Of a stretch of 64,000 nucleotides of DNA, positions 8,138 to 18,190 are shown in pieces. The translations under genes and the position numbers were made by a program. Numbering within the stretch: position 1 is the stretch's first letter; each line of letters begins with the position of its first letter. Origin of the DNA: Xanthobacteraceae bacterium (GTDB lineage: Bacteria > Pseudomonadota > Alphaproteobacteria > Rhizobiales > Xanthobacteraceae); assembly GCA_004297465.1 (NCBI GenBank), contig SCUB01000001.1, forward strand, positions 372,001 through 436,000. The letters run 5' to 3'. The notes below the pieces were generated by a model that saw only the letters and a program-made list of their open reading frames with translations, had not been told where the DNA came from and searched no databases.

Positions 8138-9520
8138 CTAGCCGCCGCCGAGCCGCACGCCGGCGCGCAGGAATTTCTGCGGATCGACCGGATCGCCGTC
8201 GACGCGCGTTTCGTAATGCAGGTGCGGACCGGTCGAGCGGCCGGTCGAGCCGACCGCGCCGATGACCTGGCCGATCTTGACCGTCTCGCCGGTCGCGACC
8301 TCGATCTCCGACAGATGGCCGTAGCGCGTGGCCAGCCCGTTGCCGTGGTCGATTTCCACCATGCGGCCGTAGCCGCCGGCCCAGCCGGCGTTCGTCACCT
8401 TGCCGTTGGCGGTGGCGCGCACCGGATCGCCGGAGGCGGCGCGGAAGTCGAGGCCGGTGTGCATGGCGGGACGGCCGAGAAACGGATCGGAGCGCACGCC
8501 GAAGCCGGAGGTGGTTTCGACGTCGCCGAGCACCGGCTTGCGGTAGGGCACCAGCGCCAGCGTCCGGGTGAGGCGGTCGATCTGGGCGCGGCCGAGATTG
8601 ACGCGGTAGAGCTGGCGTTCGAAGCTGCCGGCATCGGCGGCGGGCTTGATGGCGACGAACGGTCCGCCGGTGCCGCCGCGCGGCGCGGCCGCCTGCATTT
8701 CCGCGAGGTCGAGGCCGAGATCGGTGAACACGCCACGCATGCGGCGGCTGCGCGACTCCAGCGCGTCCTCGAGTGCGCCAAGGCTTGCCGCCTGCCGGTT
8801 CTCCACGGCGTCGAGCGAGGATTGCAGCCGGGTAAGCAGGCCGCCGACGCCGTCCGCGCGGGCGGACTTGCCGGTCGCGGGCATCGTCTGCGGCGCGGTG
8901 GCGAGCATGGGCTTGCGCGATTCCAGCCGCGCCTCGCGATCGGGCGGCGGCACGAAGATCACGGTGTCGCCGGCCGGCGCGGGCCTGGCGGCGCTTGCCG
9001 GGACGGTGGACCTGGCGGCCTGCCGGATCGAGCCGGTGGCGGCGAGGTCGGGTAGCGAGCTGAGCGTCGCCGCGCGCTGCTCAAGCAGGCTCTGGCGGCG
9101 CAGCATGGCGTCGAGCTTCTTCTCGAACTGCTCCTGGTCGATGAGCTGCCGGCTGGTGATGCGGTCGACCTGGGCGCGCAGGTCGGCGATGCGGTCCTCG
9201 TAGGCGTATTGCATGTCATGCTGCCGCGCGATCAGGCGCGTGAGCACGTCGTCGCGGAAGGCGAAATAGGTGGCGGTCACCACCGACCAGCCGGCCATGA
9301 TCACCACGGTGCCGACGAAGATCCAGAACGCCACCGGGCCGAGACGGACCTGATGACCGGCGTGGTTGAGGGTATAGCCGCGCTCGTGCGAGCGCGGCGG
9401 ATGCCGGACCGCCTGCGGCTTGCGGGCGGCGGCATGATACGCGCCACCATGCACGTTGCCCTGGCCGTGCCCGTCGTGACGCGCGGCATGGCCGTGTTGG
9501 TAACCGGACCGGTGGGACAT
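8138..9520 (-). CDS. M23-family metallopeptidase with His-rich cytoplasmic tail and coiled coil
   Basis: Predicted LytM/M23 zinc endopeptidase of 460 residues acting on peptidoglycan cross-links. Order: a His-rich N-terminal tail (about 12 His in the first 56 residues), one membrane helix near 62-88, a helical coiled-coil region (about 95-180), a Pro/Ala-rich linker and a C-terminal M23 domain. The zinc and catalytic motifs are present: HTGLDF near 353 (HxxxD), RYGHLS, and HLHYE near 433. So the enzyme is likely active, unlike EnvC-type regulators. The start is supported by GGGAG five bases before the ATG. The family is widespread in rhizobia; the substrate and partner are not known from sequence. 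Confidence 0.88.
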   Translation of the reverse strand: MSHRSGYQHGHAARHDGHGQGNVHGGAYHAAARKPQAVRHPPRSHERGYTLNHAGHQVRLGPVAFWIFVGTVVIMAGWSVVTATYFAFRDDVLTRLIARQHDMQYAYEDRIADLRAQVDRITSRQLIDQEQFEKKLDAMLRRQSLLEQRAATLSSLPDLAATGSIRQAARSTVPASAARPAPAGDTVIFVPPPDREARLESRKPMLATAPQTMPATGKSARADGVGGLLTRLQSSLDAVENRQAASLGALEDALESRSRRMRGVFTDLGLDLAEMQAAAPRGGTGGPFVAIKPAADAGSFERQLYRVNLGRAQIDRLTRTLALVPYRKPVLGDVETTSGFGVRSDPFLGRPAMHTGLDFRAASGDPVRATANGKVTNAGWAGGYGRMVEIDHGNGLATRYGHLSEIEVATGETVKIGQVIGAVGSTGRSTGPHLHYETRVDGDPVDPQKFLRAGVRLGGG

Positions 9521-9635
9521 CGGTACTCCCCGAGCCGGCCTTACTGCATGCGACCGGACTTAACTCTGGGGCCGATTTGACTCCGCCATGGTTAATTTTC
9601 GGGAAACACCGGCGGTAAACGGGCCGCGATCATGC

Positions 9636-10229
9636 TCAGAGCGCCCGCGCCGCCTCCAGCACCGTCGCGGCGTGGCCCTCGACCTTGACGTTGCGCCAGA
9701 CGCGGGCGACGCGGCCGTCGGCGCCGATCAGCACGGTCGAGCGGATGATGCCCTCGTAGGTCTTGCCGTAGTTGGATTTCAGGCACCAGGCGCCGTAGGC
9801 CTTGAGCATGGCGCGGCTCTCGTCGGCGCCCAGCGGCACCCCGAGCGCATGGGCGTCGCGGAACGACTCCTGCGCTTTCGGGGAATCGGCGGAGACGCCG
9901 AGCAGCGCCGTGCCCGCCTTGGCGAACTGTGGCGCGAGGCGCGTGAAGTCGATGGCCTCGCGGGTGCAGCCGGGGGTGTTGGCCTTGGGATAGAAGAAGA
10001 TCACCAGCTTGCGGCCGGCGAAGTCGGCGAGCGAAACGCTGCCGCCGCCGTCGCGCACCAGACTGAAGGCCGGGGCCGTGGCGCCGCCGAGGCGGTCGGC
10101 GGCCGCCTTGGCCGCCGTGGCCACGGCCGGTTTTGCCGGCTTGGTGCTCTTGCCGACGCTCCCGGCTGGTTTTCTGGTTGATTTCGCGGTTGCCGTCTTG
10201 CGCGGTTTCTCGTTCATTTTCTTGGGCAT
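9636..10229 (-). CDS. bcp: Peroxiredoxin of the BCP/PrxQ type with basic N-terminal extension
   Basis: Thioredoxin-dependent peroxidase of about 197 residues reducing hydroperoxides. The start at 10229 has GGAAGG six bases upstream; an upstream extension of the frame to 10292 lacks a site. The first ~45 residues are low-complexity Lys/Ala/Pro/Thr-rich. The AhpC/TSA fold follows, with FFYPKANTPGCT containing the peroxidatic Cys at about residue 88. The usual BCP resolving Cys five residues later is absent (TREAIDF). Another Cys occurs near 149 (GAWCLKSNYGKTYEGI) and may act instead, or the enzyme may be a 1-Cys type. It is divergent from the AsmA-like gene to its right. Confidence 0.88.
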   Translation of the reverse strand: MPKKMNEKPRKTATAKSTRKPAGSVGKSTKPAKPAVATAAKAAADRLGGATAPAFSLVRDGGGSVSLADFAGRKLVIFFYPKANTPGCTREAIDFTRLAPQFAKAGTALLGVSADSPKAQESFRDAHALGVPLGADESRAMLKAYGAWCLKSNYGKTYEGIIRSTVLIGADGRVARVWRNVKVEGHAATVLEAARAL

Positions 10230-10384
10230 GCGCCTTCCTTTCGTCGTTTTCCGCAGGCCAATGGGGCAAAAGCCGGACGGTCGGGTGACCATCGCCGCCG
10301 CTGGCCCTTTGGCTTGTGCAAAATCTGCCGTCCGGAGATGATCGTGACAAGGGATTCGCTGCGTCAGGGAGCGCCCGCAGCCGG

Positions 10385-13300
10385 ATGACTGGCCGACAAC
10401 AGAACTTACGGCCGGCAGCGGTGCCGGCCGCCGTAACGCTGCGCCGCGATGCCGCCGGTGCGGCGGACGGCGGCGCGCGCGCGGTTCCCGACGCCCGCCT
10501 CGTGGCCCATCCGGCGCCGGGCTACGAGCAGGAGCAGGACGCCTATCGCGACGGCCATGACAACGGCGACGAGCCGGAATGGTCGCCGAGCGAGGAGGCC
10601 GAACAGGCCGCGCACCGGCTGCTGGGCTGCTCGCAGTCGCGGTTTTCCAACCACTGCCGCCGCATCGTCGATTTCTTCGCCCGGCTGTTCGCCGCGCGCT
10701 GGTTCCGCCGCGCCGCGATCACCGCCGTGACCGGTGGGCTGGTCTTCTGCGTCGGCTTCGCGCTGGTGTGGTTGCGGCTCGGCGCCGGGCCGATCAACCT
10801 CGACATCATGACGCCGTGGCTTGCGTCCGCTATTGGCGACAACTTCGGCAAGGATCATCGCGTCGAGATCGGCGGCACGCAGATCGAGCGCGCCGGACGC
10901 ATCCGCATGGCGCTGCGCATCCGCGACATCGTGGTGCGCGACAAGGACGATGCCATCGTCGCCAGCGCGCCCAAGGCCGAGGTGCGCATTTCCGGCACGC
11001 GGCTTTTGATGGGCCGTCCGCGCGCCGAGAGCCTCAGCCTGGTCGGCGCCGAACTGTCGGTGCGCATCGAGCCCGATGGCCGCGTCATCGTGTCCGCCGG
11101 CGGCGAGGCGCGACCGCTGGCCGCCAGCACGCCGCGCCCGGCGGCGCCCGCCGACGCCACGCCGCAGCCGGATGCGGCCGCGCCGGCCGGCCGCGGCGGC
11201 GTGCAGGGGCTCCTTGCCGCGCTGGAATGGATCGACGGTCTCGGCGTCTCGGGGCTCGACGGCTACGACCTCCAGGAACTCGGCCTCAAGAACGGCAGCC
11301 TCGTCGTCGACGACCGCCAGAGCGGCCGGCGCTGGACCTTCGACAACATCAACCTGAGCCTGCGCCGGCCCGGCGCGGGAGGCGTCGCATTGAGCATCGG
11401 CGAGGACAACCCGCAGCGCGCCTGGTCGTTCAACGCCGCGGTCGGGCCTCCGGTGGACGGCGTGCGCGCCATCGACCTCGTCGCCAACAACGTTTCCGTC
11501 GAAAGCCTGCTGCTGGCGCTGCGCATGAACGACATGGCGTTCACCTCCGACCTGCCGCTGTCGGGCCGGGTGCGCGGACAGATCGGACGCGATGGCCTGC
11601 CGACGTTCCTGAGCGGCAAGCTTGTCGCCGAGGCCGGCAGCATCGTCGAGCGCAAGCTGCCCGAATATCCGACCCAGATCGACCGCGCCGAGATCGGCAT
11701 CGAGTGGGACGCGGTGCGGCGCACCATCGTGGCGCCGTTCCAGATTATTTCCGGGTCCAACCGCATCACGCTGCTGGCCCATCTCGAGCCGCCCAACGAC
11801 CGCGTGCCGCATTGGCAGATGGGCCTGAGCGGCGGCACCATCCTGCTCGCCGTGCCCGACAGGAGCGAGAGCGTGATCTTCAACCGCGTCGCCGTGCGGG
11901 TGTTGTTCGATACCGACAACCGCCGTATCGTGCTGGAACGCGGCGACATCAGCAACGGCGAGATCGGCTTCGCCGGATCCGGCCACATCGACTATTCGAC
12001 CGCCGAGCCGCGCCTGACGCTGGGCTTTGCCGGAACGCCGATGCCGGCCTCGGCGGTCAAGCTGGCGTGGCCGACCACGGTGGCGCCGGAGGTGCGCGAG
12101 TGGGTGATAGGCCATGTCGGCCGGGGCGTTGTGCAGCGCCTCGACGTCGCCGTCAACGCTCCGCTCAAGACGCTGGTGCGCGGCGGTCCGCCGATCCCCG
12201 ACGACGGCCTCTCGGTCGATGTGACGGCGAGCGGCGTCAGCCTGCAGCCGATGACGACGCTGCCGCCGCTGCAGGGCGCCGACCTCAAGGTGCGCGTCAG
12301 CGGCCGCAGCGCCACCGTCACCGTGCCGCAGGCCACCGTCGATACACCGGGCGGCCGCAAGGTAGCGCTGTCCGACATGGTGTTCGAGGTGCCCGATATC
12401 GCGCCGAAGCCGGCGCAGGCCCGCATGCGCTTCCGCGCCGAGGGCGCGGTGCCGGCGGTGGCCGAGATCATGGCGATGGAGCAGCTCGGCGAGATGTCCG
12501 GGGCCTCGATCGATCCGGCCGCCAGCAAGGGCAACGTCAACGCCTCGGTGTCGCTGACGCTGCCGCTCAAGCGCGATCTCACGCGCGACGAGACCGACTA
12601 CGCCTTCACCGTCGACCTGTCCAATTTCGCCGCCGAGCGCATGGTGATGAACCAGAAGGTCGAGGCGAACTCGCTCCGCCTCGTCGCCAACGCGCAGGGT
12701 TTCCAGGTCAAGGGCGAGGTCAAGATCGGCGGCCTGCCGGCCACGCTGGACTACCGCAAGCCGCGCGGCGAGGCCGACGCCGATATCCGTCTTGCCGCCA
12801 TGACCGACGAGGCGGCGCGCACGCGGCTCGGGCTCGATCTTTCCGGCAACGTCGCCGGGCCGGTCGCCGTCAAGCTCAGCGGCAAGGTGGCGCCGCCCGA
12901 GCGCGACAGCCGCTACACCATCGAGGCGGATCTGACCGGCGCGCGCATCAACAACCTGCTGCCCGGCTGGGTCAAGGCGCCGGGCAAGGCCGGCCGCGCC
13001 CAGTTCACGCTGGTGCAGAAGGCGCAGTCGACCCGCTTCGAGGACGTGACGATCGATGGCGGCGGCACGTTGATCAAGGGCACGCTGGAAATGAATTCCG
13101 GCGGCCTGATCAACGCGGCGTTCCCGATCTATCATCCCTCCGACGCCGACAAGGCGACGCTGCGCGCCGAGCGCGCCGCCGACGGCACGCTCAAGGTGAC
13201 GGTGCGCGGTGAAGTGTTCGACGGCCGCGGCCTGGTCAAGTCGACGATGACCGGCAGCAGCGCGAACGGCTGGCAGAAGGGGGCCGGCGACGTCGACATC

Positions 13301-14077
13301 GACCTCAAGGTCGGAGTGTTCGCCGGGTTCAACGGCGAGGCGGTGCGTGCGCTCGAACTCAAGCTGTCGCGGCGCGCCGGCGCCATCCGCAGCTTCGGGC
13401 TGTCCGGCAAGATCGGCCGCGACAGTCTGATCACCGGCGACCTGCGCGGGCGCGCCGGCGGGCGCGACGTGCTTTACCTCGAGGCCAACGACGCCGGCGC
13501 CTTCTTCCGCTTCACCGACACCTATCCGAAGATGTTCGGCGGCCAGATGTGGGTGGCGATGGATCCGCCGAGCGGCGAGGCCGAGCCCAAGGAAGGCCTG
13601 CTCAACGTGCGCGACTTCACGATCCGCGGCGAGGGCGCGCTCGACCGCGTCGCCGCCAACGAGCCGGGTCAGGGCGGCGGCGTGGCGTTCTCGCGCATGC
13701 GCGTCGAGTTCACGCGCCAGCCCGGCCAGCTCACCGTGCATGACGGCGTGGTGCGCGGACCGACCGTCGGCGCCACCATCGACGGCACCATCGATTATGT
13801 GAACGACAGGGTGCAGATGCGCGGCACCTTCGTGCCGCTGTACGGCCTCAACAACATGTTCGGCCAGATTCCCATCGTCGGCGTGTTCCTCGGCGGCGGC
13901 AGCAACGAAGGCCTGCTCGGCGTGACCTACGAGGTGGTCGGCTCGCCCGGCGCGCCGGTGCTGCGCGTCAACCCGATCTCGGCGGTGGCGCCGGGGCTGC
14001 TGCGCAAGTTCTTCGAGTTTCCCACCAGCCGCGGCGCCGGCGGCAACGCGCCTGTTCCCGACCGCACGCCGCAGTGA
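10385..14077 (+). CDS. Large AsmA/YhdP-like protein (DUF3971 type)
   Basis: Protein of about 1230 residues resembling the YhdP/AsmA superfamily. These inner-membrane-anchored proteins have a very long periplasmic beta-groove and are implicated in moving phospholipids to the outer membrane. One membrane helix lies near residues 108-135 after an Arg-rich cytoplasmic segment. Then comes the AsmA-like start (MTPWLASAIGDNF, then VRISGTRLLMGRPRAESLSL) and over 1000 residues of repeating beta-rich sequence. A C-terminal AsmA_2-like block carries GTIDYVNDRVQMRGTFVPL and PIVGVFLGG. The start is uncertain: the frame also permits a GTG at 10316, but ATG 10385 avoids running into the divergent bcp promoter. 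No strong ribosome-binding site decides it. Confidence 0.8.
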   Translation: MTGRQQNLRPAAVPAAVTLRRDAAGAADGGARAVPDARLVAHPAPGYEQEQDAYRDGHDNGDEPEWSPSEEAEQAAHRLLGCSQSRFSNHCRRIVDFFARLFAARWFRRAAITAVTGGLVFCVGFALVWLRLGAGPINLDIMTPWLASAIGDNFGKDHRVEIGGTQIERAGRIRMALRIRDIVVRDKDDAIVASAPKAEVRISGTRLLMGRPRAESLSLVGAELSVRIEPDGRVIVSAGGEARPLAASTPRPAAPADATPQPDAAAPAGRGGVQGLLAALEWIDGLGVSGLDGYDLQELGLKNGSLVVDDRQSGRRWTFDNINLSLRRPGAGGVALSIGEDNPQRAWSFNAAVGPPVDGVRAIDLVANNVSVESLLLALRMNDMAFTSDLPLSGRVRGQIGRDGLPTFLSGKLVAEAGSIVERKLPEYPTQIDRAEIGIEWDAVRRTIVAPFQIISGSNRITLLAHLEPPNDRVPHWQMGLSGGTILLAVPDRSESVIFNRVAVRVLFDTDNRRIVLERGDISNGEIGFAGSGHIDYSTAEPRLTLGFAGTPMPASAVKLAWPTTVAPEVREWVIGHVGRGVVQRLDVAVNAPLKTLVRGGPPIPDDGLSVDVTASGVSLQPMTTLPPLQGADLKVRVSGRSATVTVPQATVDTPGGRKVALSDMVFEVPDIAPKPAQARMRFRAEGAVPAVAEIMAMEQLGEMSGASIDPAASKGNVNASVSLTLPLKRDLTRDETDYAFTVDLSNFAAERMVMNQKVEANSLRLVANAQGFQVKGEVKIGGLPATLDYRKPRGEADADIRLAAMTDEAARTRLGLDLSGNVAGPVAVKLSGKVAPPERDSRYTIEADLTGARINNLLPGWVKAPGKAGRAQFTLVQKAQSTRFEDVTIDGGGTLIKGTLEMNSGGLINAAFPIYHPSDADKATLRAERAADGTLKVTVRGEVFDGRGLVKSTMTGSSANGWQKGAGDVDIDLKVGVFAGFNGEAVRALELKLSRRAGAIRSFGLSGKIGRDSLITGDLRGRAGGRDVLYLEANDAGAFFRFTDTYPKMFGGQMWVAMDPPSGEAEPKEGLLNVRDFTIRGEGALDRVAANEPGQGGGVAFSRMRVEFTRQPGQLTVHDGVVRGPTVGATIDGTIDYVNDRVQMRGTFVPLYGLNNMFGQIPIVGVFLGGGSNEGLLGVTYEVVGSPGAPVLRVNPISAVAPGLLRKFFEFPTSRGAGGNAPVPDRTPQ

Positions 14078-14115
14078 CGCCGGTCGCGGGGGGCCTTGCG
14101 CGCGGCGGGGGCGGG

Positions 14116-15357
14116 CTATTGTCGCCCCTGCCGCGCCTGCCATTCGCGCGTGGCGGCGACGAGGCCCCACATCACGCCGAGCATCAGGAAGTAATGGCGC
14201 CAGTGGTCGGTGTCGATGATGAAGCTTTCGCCCACGGTGCCGAGGAAGGCGGCCAGCAGCGCCAGATAGCCGCGCTGCCACGGCACGCGCGCAAGCGCGT
14301 TGCGCAGTGAAAACAGCACCGTCGTCGCCACCAGCGCCGGGTAGGCGATGCCGGCGAGCCAGCCGCCGGACATGAAGGCGTTGAGATAGGAGTTGTGGGT
14401 GTCCTCGGGGAAGTATTTCGAGAATTGCAGCGGGCCGATGCCGAGCGGCAGGTCGAGCGCCATGGCGAAACCGAGCGCGTGGCGGCCGAAGCGTCCGAAC
14501 CGCCCGGTGTCGTAACTCTGGTCGAAGCTGGCGCGCTCCTTGAACAGGCCGGCGACCGAATCGAGCGACAGGATCACCGCGACGAGCAGCGCGGCAAAGG
14601 CCACCGCCACGGCCGCGATCAGCACGATGCGCGCGCGCTGCGCGTGCGAGGGCGAGGTCAGGAACATCAGCGTCAGCATCACCGCCGCCGTGATCACGAG
14701 CTGGCCCCAGGCCGCGCGCGAGAACGACAGCAGGATGGCGAGCGCGATGATGCCGAGCACCAGCGCGCCGCGCAATGCGCGGCCCAGGCTGTCGGCGACG
14801 ACCACGCGCTGCAGCGCGATGAGCGCCGGCAGGATCAGGAACGCGCCGAGCACGTTGGGATCCTTGAAGGTGCCGCGCGCGCGGCTGTAGAGCGTGAGCA
14901 GGTCGTCGCCGCCGGGCACCAGATGGAAATAGCCGGCGATGCCGGCAAGCGCTGCGATCACCGCGCCCACCACGTAGCCGCGACACAGGAAATCGAGGCG
15001 CGCGGTGGTGTCGTCGGCGAACGCCATGGCGAAGAATACCGCCGTGATCGCCATGTACCACGAGGTCAGGATCCAGTTGATGATCTTGGTATCATCGAGC
15101 AGGTGGGCGGCGGCGATCGAATAGCCGATGTTGATCAGCGCCAGAAGCACGATCAGCGGCAACACCATCGGCCGCATCCGCAGGCCGGTGACGGCGAATA
15201 GCGCGATCGCCATCAGCGTCGCGATCTCGTACGGGCTCGGCTCGATGAACACGATGGCGCCGCCGGCGCCGATGAGCCACATCAGGCTGCGTTGCAGCGC
15301 TGCAAGGCCGGACGCGGCGGCGGGCGCGAGAGGAGCGGGAGCGGCGACGGGCGCCAT
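14116..15357 (-). CDS. O-antigen ligase / Wzy-like polymerase family membrane protein
   Basis: Integral membrane protein of 413 residues with roughly 10-12 hydrophobic segments and the Wzy_C/O-antigen ligase region. The ligase-family features are a large periplasmic loop with the stretch RASFDQSYDTGRFGR, followed by GIGPLQFSKYFPEDTHNSYL. The HNSYL motif is typical of these polymerases and ligases. In a Wzx/Wzy pathway it would polymerise repeat units or ligate polymer at the periplasmic face. It lies 26 bp after the sugar transferase gene on the same strand and is last in a run of genes toward lower coordinates. Polymerase versus ligase cannot be told from sequence. Confidence 0.85.
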   Translation of the reverse strand: MAPVAAPAPLAPAAASGLAALQRSLMWLIGAGGAIVFIEPSPYEIATLMAIALFAVTGLRMRPMVLPLIVLLALINIGYSIAAAHLLDDTKIINWILTSWYMAITAVFFAMAFADDTTARLDFLCRGYVVGAVIAALAGIAGYFHLVPGGDDLLTLYSRARGTFKDPNVLGAFLILPALIALQRVVVADSLGRALRGALVLGIIALAILLSFSRAAWGQLVITAAVMLTLMFLTSPSHAQRARIVLIAAVAVAFAALLVAVILSLDSVAGLFKERASFDQSYDTGRFGRFGRHALGFAMALDLPLGIGPLQFSKYFPEDTHNSYLNAFMSGGWLAGIAYPALVATTVLFSLRNALARVPWQRGYLALLAAFLGTVGESFIIDTDHWRHYFLMLGVMWGLVAATREWQARQGRQ

Positions 15358-15383
15358 CGATGGCCTCGGCTATGCGTCCGGGA

Positions 15384-17021
15384 TCAGTAGGCGTTCTCGG
15401 CCTTCATCAGCGCGAACGGTGTTTTCAGCACGATGTAGAGATCGAACAGCACCGTCCAGTTCTCGATGTAGTAGAGATCGAACTCGACGCGCTTCTGGAT
15501 CTTCTCCTGGCTGTCGACCTCGCCGCGCCAGCCGTTGATCTGGGCCCAGCCGGTGATGCCGGGCTTGACGCGGTGGCGGGCGAAATAGCCATCGACCGCC
15601 TCGTCGAACAGCCGGTTCTCCAGTCGGCCCTGCACCGCGTGCGGGCGCGGGCCGACCAGCGACAGGTTGCCCTTGAACACCACGTTGAACAGCTGCGGCA
15701 GTTCGTCGAGGCTGGTCTTGCGGATGAAGCGGCCGACGCGGGTGACGCGCGGATCGTTCTTCGTCACCACCCTGGCGGCGGTCGGGTCGGCGAGATGGTG
15801 ATGCAGCGAGCGAAACTTGAACACATCGATGCGTTCGTTGTTGAAGCCGTAGCGCTTCTGGCGGAACAGCACGGGGCCCGGGCTGTCGAGCTTGATGGCG
15901 AGCGCGACCAGCGCCATCACCGGCGCGGCCAGGATGAGGATCAGGCCGCCGACGATGCGGTCGAACGCCGTCTTCATCACGATGTCCCAGTCGGTGATCG
16001 GCTGGTCGAACACGTCGAGGGTGGGCACCTCGCCGAGATACGAATAGGCGCGCGGGCTGAACCGCAGCTTGTTGGTGTGCGCGGAAAGGCGGATGTCGAC
16101 CGGCAGCACCCACAGCTTCTTGAGCATTTCGAGGATGCGGGTCTCGGCGGAGAACGGCAGCGCGAACAGCACCAGGTCGACGCGGGTGCGTCGCGCGAAT
16201 TCCACGATGTCGTTGACCTTGCCGAGTTGAGGCCGTCCGGCGCAGGTTCCGAGCGCGCGCTCGTCGGTGCGGTCGTCGAACACGCCGAGGATGTGCAGGT
16301 CGGAATCGGCCTGCTTGTCGAGCACCCGGATCAGGGCCTCGCCGTTGTCGTCGGCGCCGACGACGATGGTGCGGCGTTCGAGGCGTCCGTCATGGGCCCA
16401 GCCGCGGATCAGCGCGCGCAACGACATGCGCTGCAGCACCAGCGCCGCGGCGCCGACCATGAAGAATCCGGACAGCCATACGCGCGAGATGCTGTCGCCG
16501 AGCTTGGCGAAGAACGACACGCCGATGAACAGCAGGCAGATGAAGGCCCAGGCCGAGACCAGCCGCAGGCACTGCACGATGTGGCAGCGGAAAACCTGGA
16601 TATGATAGAGGTCGGCGGCCTGGAAGCTCACCACGGCGCAGGCGGCGAGCATGACGATGGCGGCGACGTAGGACCAGGCGAAGCCGTCGATGCGCGTGAC
16701 GTAGCCGACATAGAGCAGGATGCCGACCGTCGCGATCAGCACGAAATCGGCGAGCCGCACCAGCCCGGTGATGACGACCGGCGAATAGGCCCTGCCGACC
16801 TTGCGGTTGACCACCTCGAGCGCGGCCGGCGACAGGCGGCGGCGGCGCTCGGCCGGCGGATAGGTCGCGGCGGCGGCCGTGGCGGCCGTTTTCTTCAAGG
16901 CATGTGGGCTGATCGAATCCAAGGTTCCTGCCCATCGTTGACGGCGCCGCATGGGGCGCGCGGTTACGCACATGCAAAATGCAGCCGATCCCACCATGGC
17001 GGAATGCAACTTGTGTGGCAT
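15384..17021 (-). CDS. Undecaprenyl-phosphate glucose (hexose-1-P) phosphotransferase, WcaJ/PssY-like
   Basis: Initiating enzyme of exopolysaccharide synthesis. It moves a sugar-1-phosphate from a UDP-sugar to undecaprenyl phosphate at the inner membrane. About 545 residues: four or so N-terminal membrane helices (near 78-195), a Rossmann-like CoA_binding_3 region ([19 protein letters not shown]) and a C-terminal bacterial sugar transferase domain. The latter shows a membrane helix, [43 protein letters not shown] and [12 protein letters not shown]. The start is uncertain: the first ~50 residues are poorly conserved-looking and no ATG there has a clear ribosome-binding site. A TTG near 16922 with AGGAA upstream is an alternative. 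Confidence 0.9.
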   Translation of the reverse strand: MPHKLHSAMVGSAAFCMCVTARPMRRRQRWAGTLDSISPHALKKTAATAAAATYPPAERRRRLSPAALEVVNRKVGRAYSPVVITGLVRLADFVLIATVGILLYVGYVTRIDGFAWSYVAAIVMLAACAVVSFQAADLYHIQVFRCHIVQCLRLVSAWAFICLLFIGVSFFAKLGDSISRVWLSGFFMVGAAALVLQRMSLRALIRGWAHDGRLERRTIVVGADDNGEALIRVLDKQADSDLHILGVFDDRTDERALGTCAGRPQLGKVNDIVEFARRTRVDLVLFALPFSAETRILEMLKKLWVLPVDIRLSAHTNKLRFSPRAYSYLGEVPTLDVFDQPITDWDIVMKTAFDRIVGGLILILAAPVMALVALAIKLDSPGPVLFRQKRYGFNNERIDVFKFRSLHHHLADPTAARVVTKNDPRVTRVGRFIRKTSLDELPQLFNVVFKGNLSLVGPRPHAVQGRLENRLFDEAVDGYFARHRVKPGITGWAQINGWRGEVDSQEKIQKRVEFDLYYIENWTVLFDLYIVLKTPFALMKAENAY

Positions 17022-17053
17022 TAAAGGAAAAATCAGAAGATTTGGTTAGCGCG

Positions 17054-18190
17054 TTAACGTTTGGCTAGCGCGTCGCGGTAGCCGGCCAGCACGCCTTCGA
17101 CCATCGCCTTCTGCGAGAAATGCAGGAAAACGCGTTCCTTGAGCGCATGGGCTCGCTCGCGCATGATGTCGGGATTGGCGAGCGCGGTGACGATGCTGCT
17201 GGCGAGATGGCCGGGGTCGTTTGGTGTCACGAGGTTGTCGCGGTGCTCGCCGAAGATCTCGGGGATGCCGCCGACCTCGGCGGCCAGCATCGGCACGCCG
17301 GCCGCCGCCGCCTCGATCACCACATAGGGCATGGAATCGCCGCGCGAGGGCACCACCAGCACGCGGCCCTTGGCAAAGCCCTGCCGCGCCGGAACATGGC
17401 CGATGAAGCGGGCGGCGTCGCCGAGCTTGAGCTTCGCGCACAGCGCCGTGAGCGCCTTGGTTTCCTCGCCGTCGCCCGCCAGCGTCACGGTCACCGGCTG
17501 GCCGACCGCGCGCAGCCGCGCCACCGCTTCGAGCAGGATGTCGGCGCCCTTGATGAAGCGGAACTCGCCGACATAGACGAGATCGGTCGCGTCCGTACCC
17601 GGCTGGACCGGATCGAACTCTTTCGCGGTGACGCCGTTGTAGACGCAGCGCACCAGGCCTTTCGGCGTGCCGATGACGCGCTGGTAGGTGTCGCGCGCGA
17701 ACGCGCTCTCGAACAGGAACAGGTCGGTGCGATCGATCAGCGCGCGTTCGAGGCGGGCGTAGAACGCGCCCTTGAGCGTGTCGGGCGAGTAATGCAGCGA
17801 GCCGCCATGAGGCGTATAGACGCGGATCGCTTCGCCGGCGAACGGAGCCAGCCGCACGAACGCGCCGGCCTTGGCGCCGTGGCCGTGCAGCACGTCGGGC
17901 CTGAGCGAACGCACGGTGAGGATGAAGCGCATCAGCGCGGCCACATCCGCCGGATGCGGCTCGCGCCGGATCGGCATGCGGTGCACGCCCAGTTTCAGGC
18001 GCGGCGCGATGGCCGCGAACGCGGCGTCGGCGCGCTCGCCGCCGGTGAGGCTGTCGGCGAGGATGCCGACATGGTGGCCGCGGTCGGCCTGGCCGTTGGC
18101 GAGATCGAGGATGTGGCGGATGATGCCGCCAACCGGCGCGCGCACCGCGTGCAGGATGCGCAACGGGTTGGGGTCGAGCGCGGCCGGCAT
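17054..18190 (-). CDS. Glycosyltransferase family 4
   Basis: GT-B fold glycosyltransferase of 378 residues, probably adding a sugar to the lipid-linked repeat unit in the cytoplasm. The N-terminal Rossmann half begins LRILHAVRAPVGGIIRHI. The C-terminal donor-binding half has VYVGEFRFIKGADILLEA, the phosphate-binding ARFIGHV region and the family E-x7-E type motif in PYVVIEAAAAGVPMLAAEVGG. The ATG at 18190 overlaps by one base the TGA of the export lipoprotein gene (TGATG), so the two are translationally coupled. The reading frame remains open upstream to 18745, but that part is antisense-like sequence under the lipoprotein gene. Sugar specificity is unknown. Confidence 0.9.
   Translation of the reverse strand: MPAALDPNPLRILHAVRAPVGGIIRHILDLANGQADRGHHVGILADSLTGGERADAAFAAIAPRLKLGVHRMPIRREPHPADVAALMRFILTVRSLRPDVLHGHGAKAGAFVRLAPFAGEAIRVYTPHGGSLHYSPDTLKGAFYARLERALIDRTDLFLFESAFARDTYQRVIGTPKGLVRCVYNGVTAKEFDPVQPGTDATDLVYVGEFRFIKGADILLEAVARLRAVGQPVTVTLAGDGEETKALTALCAKLKLGDAARFIGHVPARQGFAKGRVLVVPSRGDSMPYVVIEAAAAGVPMLAAEVGGIPEIFGEHRDNLVTPNDPGHLASSIVTALANPDIMRERAHALKERVFLHFSQKAMVEGVLAGYRDALAKR

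Noticed and set aside
10406-15061. A 1551-codon open frame on the minus strand opposite the AsmA-like gene
   Set aside because: It is a mirror of the plus-strand gene, made possible by GC-rich codons. It has low-complexity Arg/His/Ala composition and no family features, and its last part merges in another frame with the ligase gene.
16390-16977. Alternative-frame protein overlapping the sugar transferase gene
   Set aside because: It is an out-of-frame translation of the same strand, rich in Arg, Gly and His, with no family sequence.
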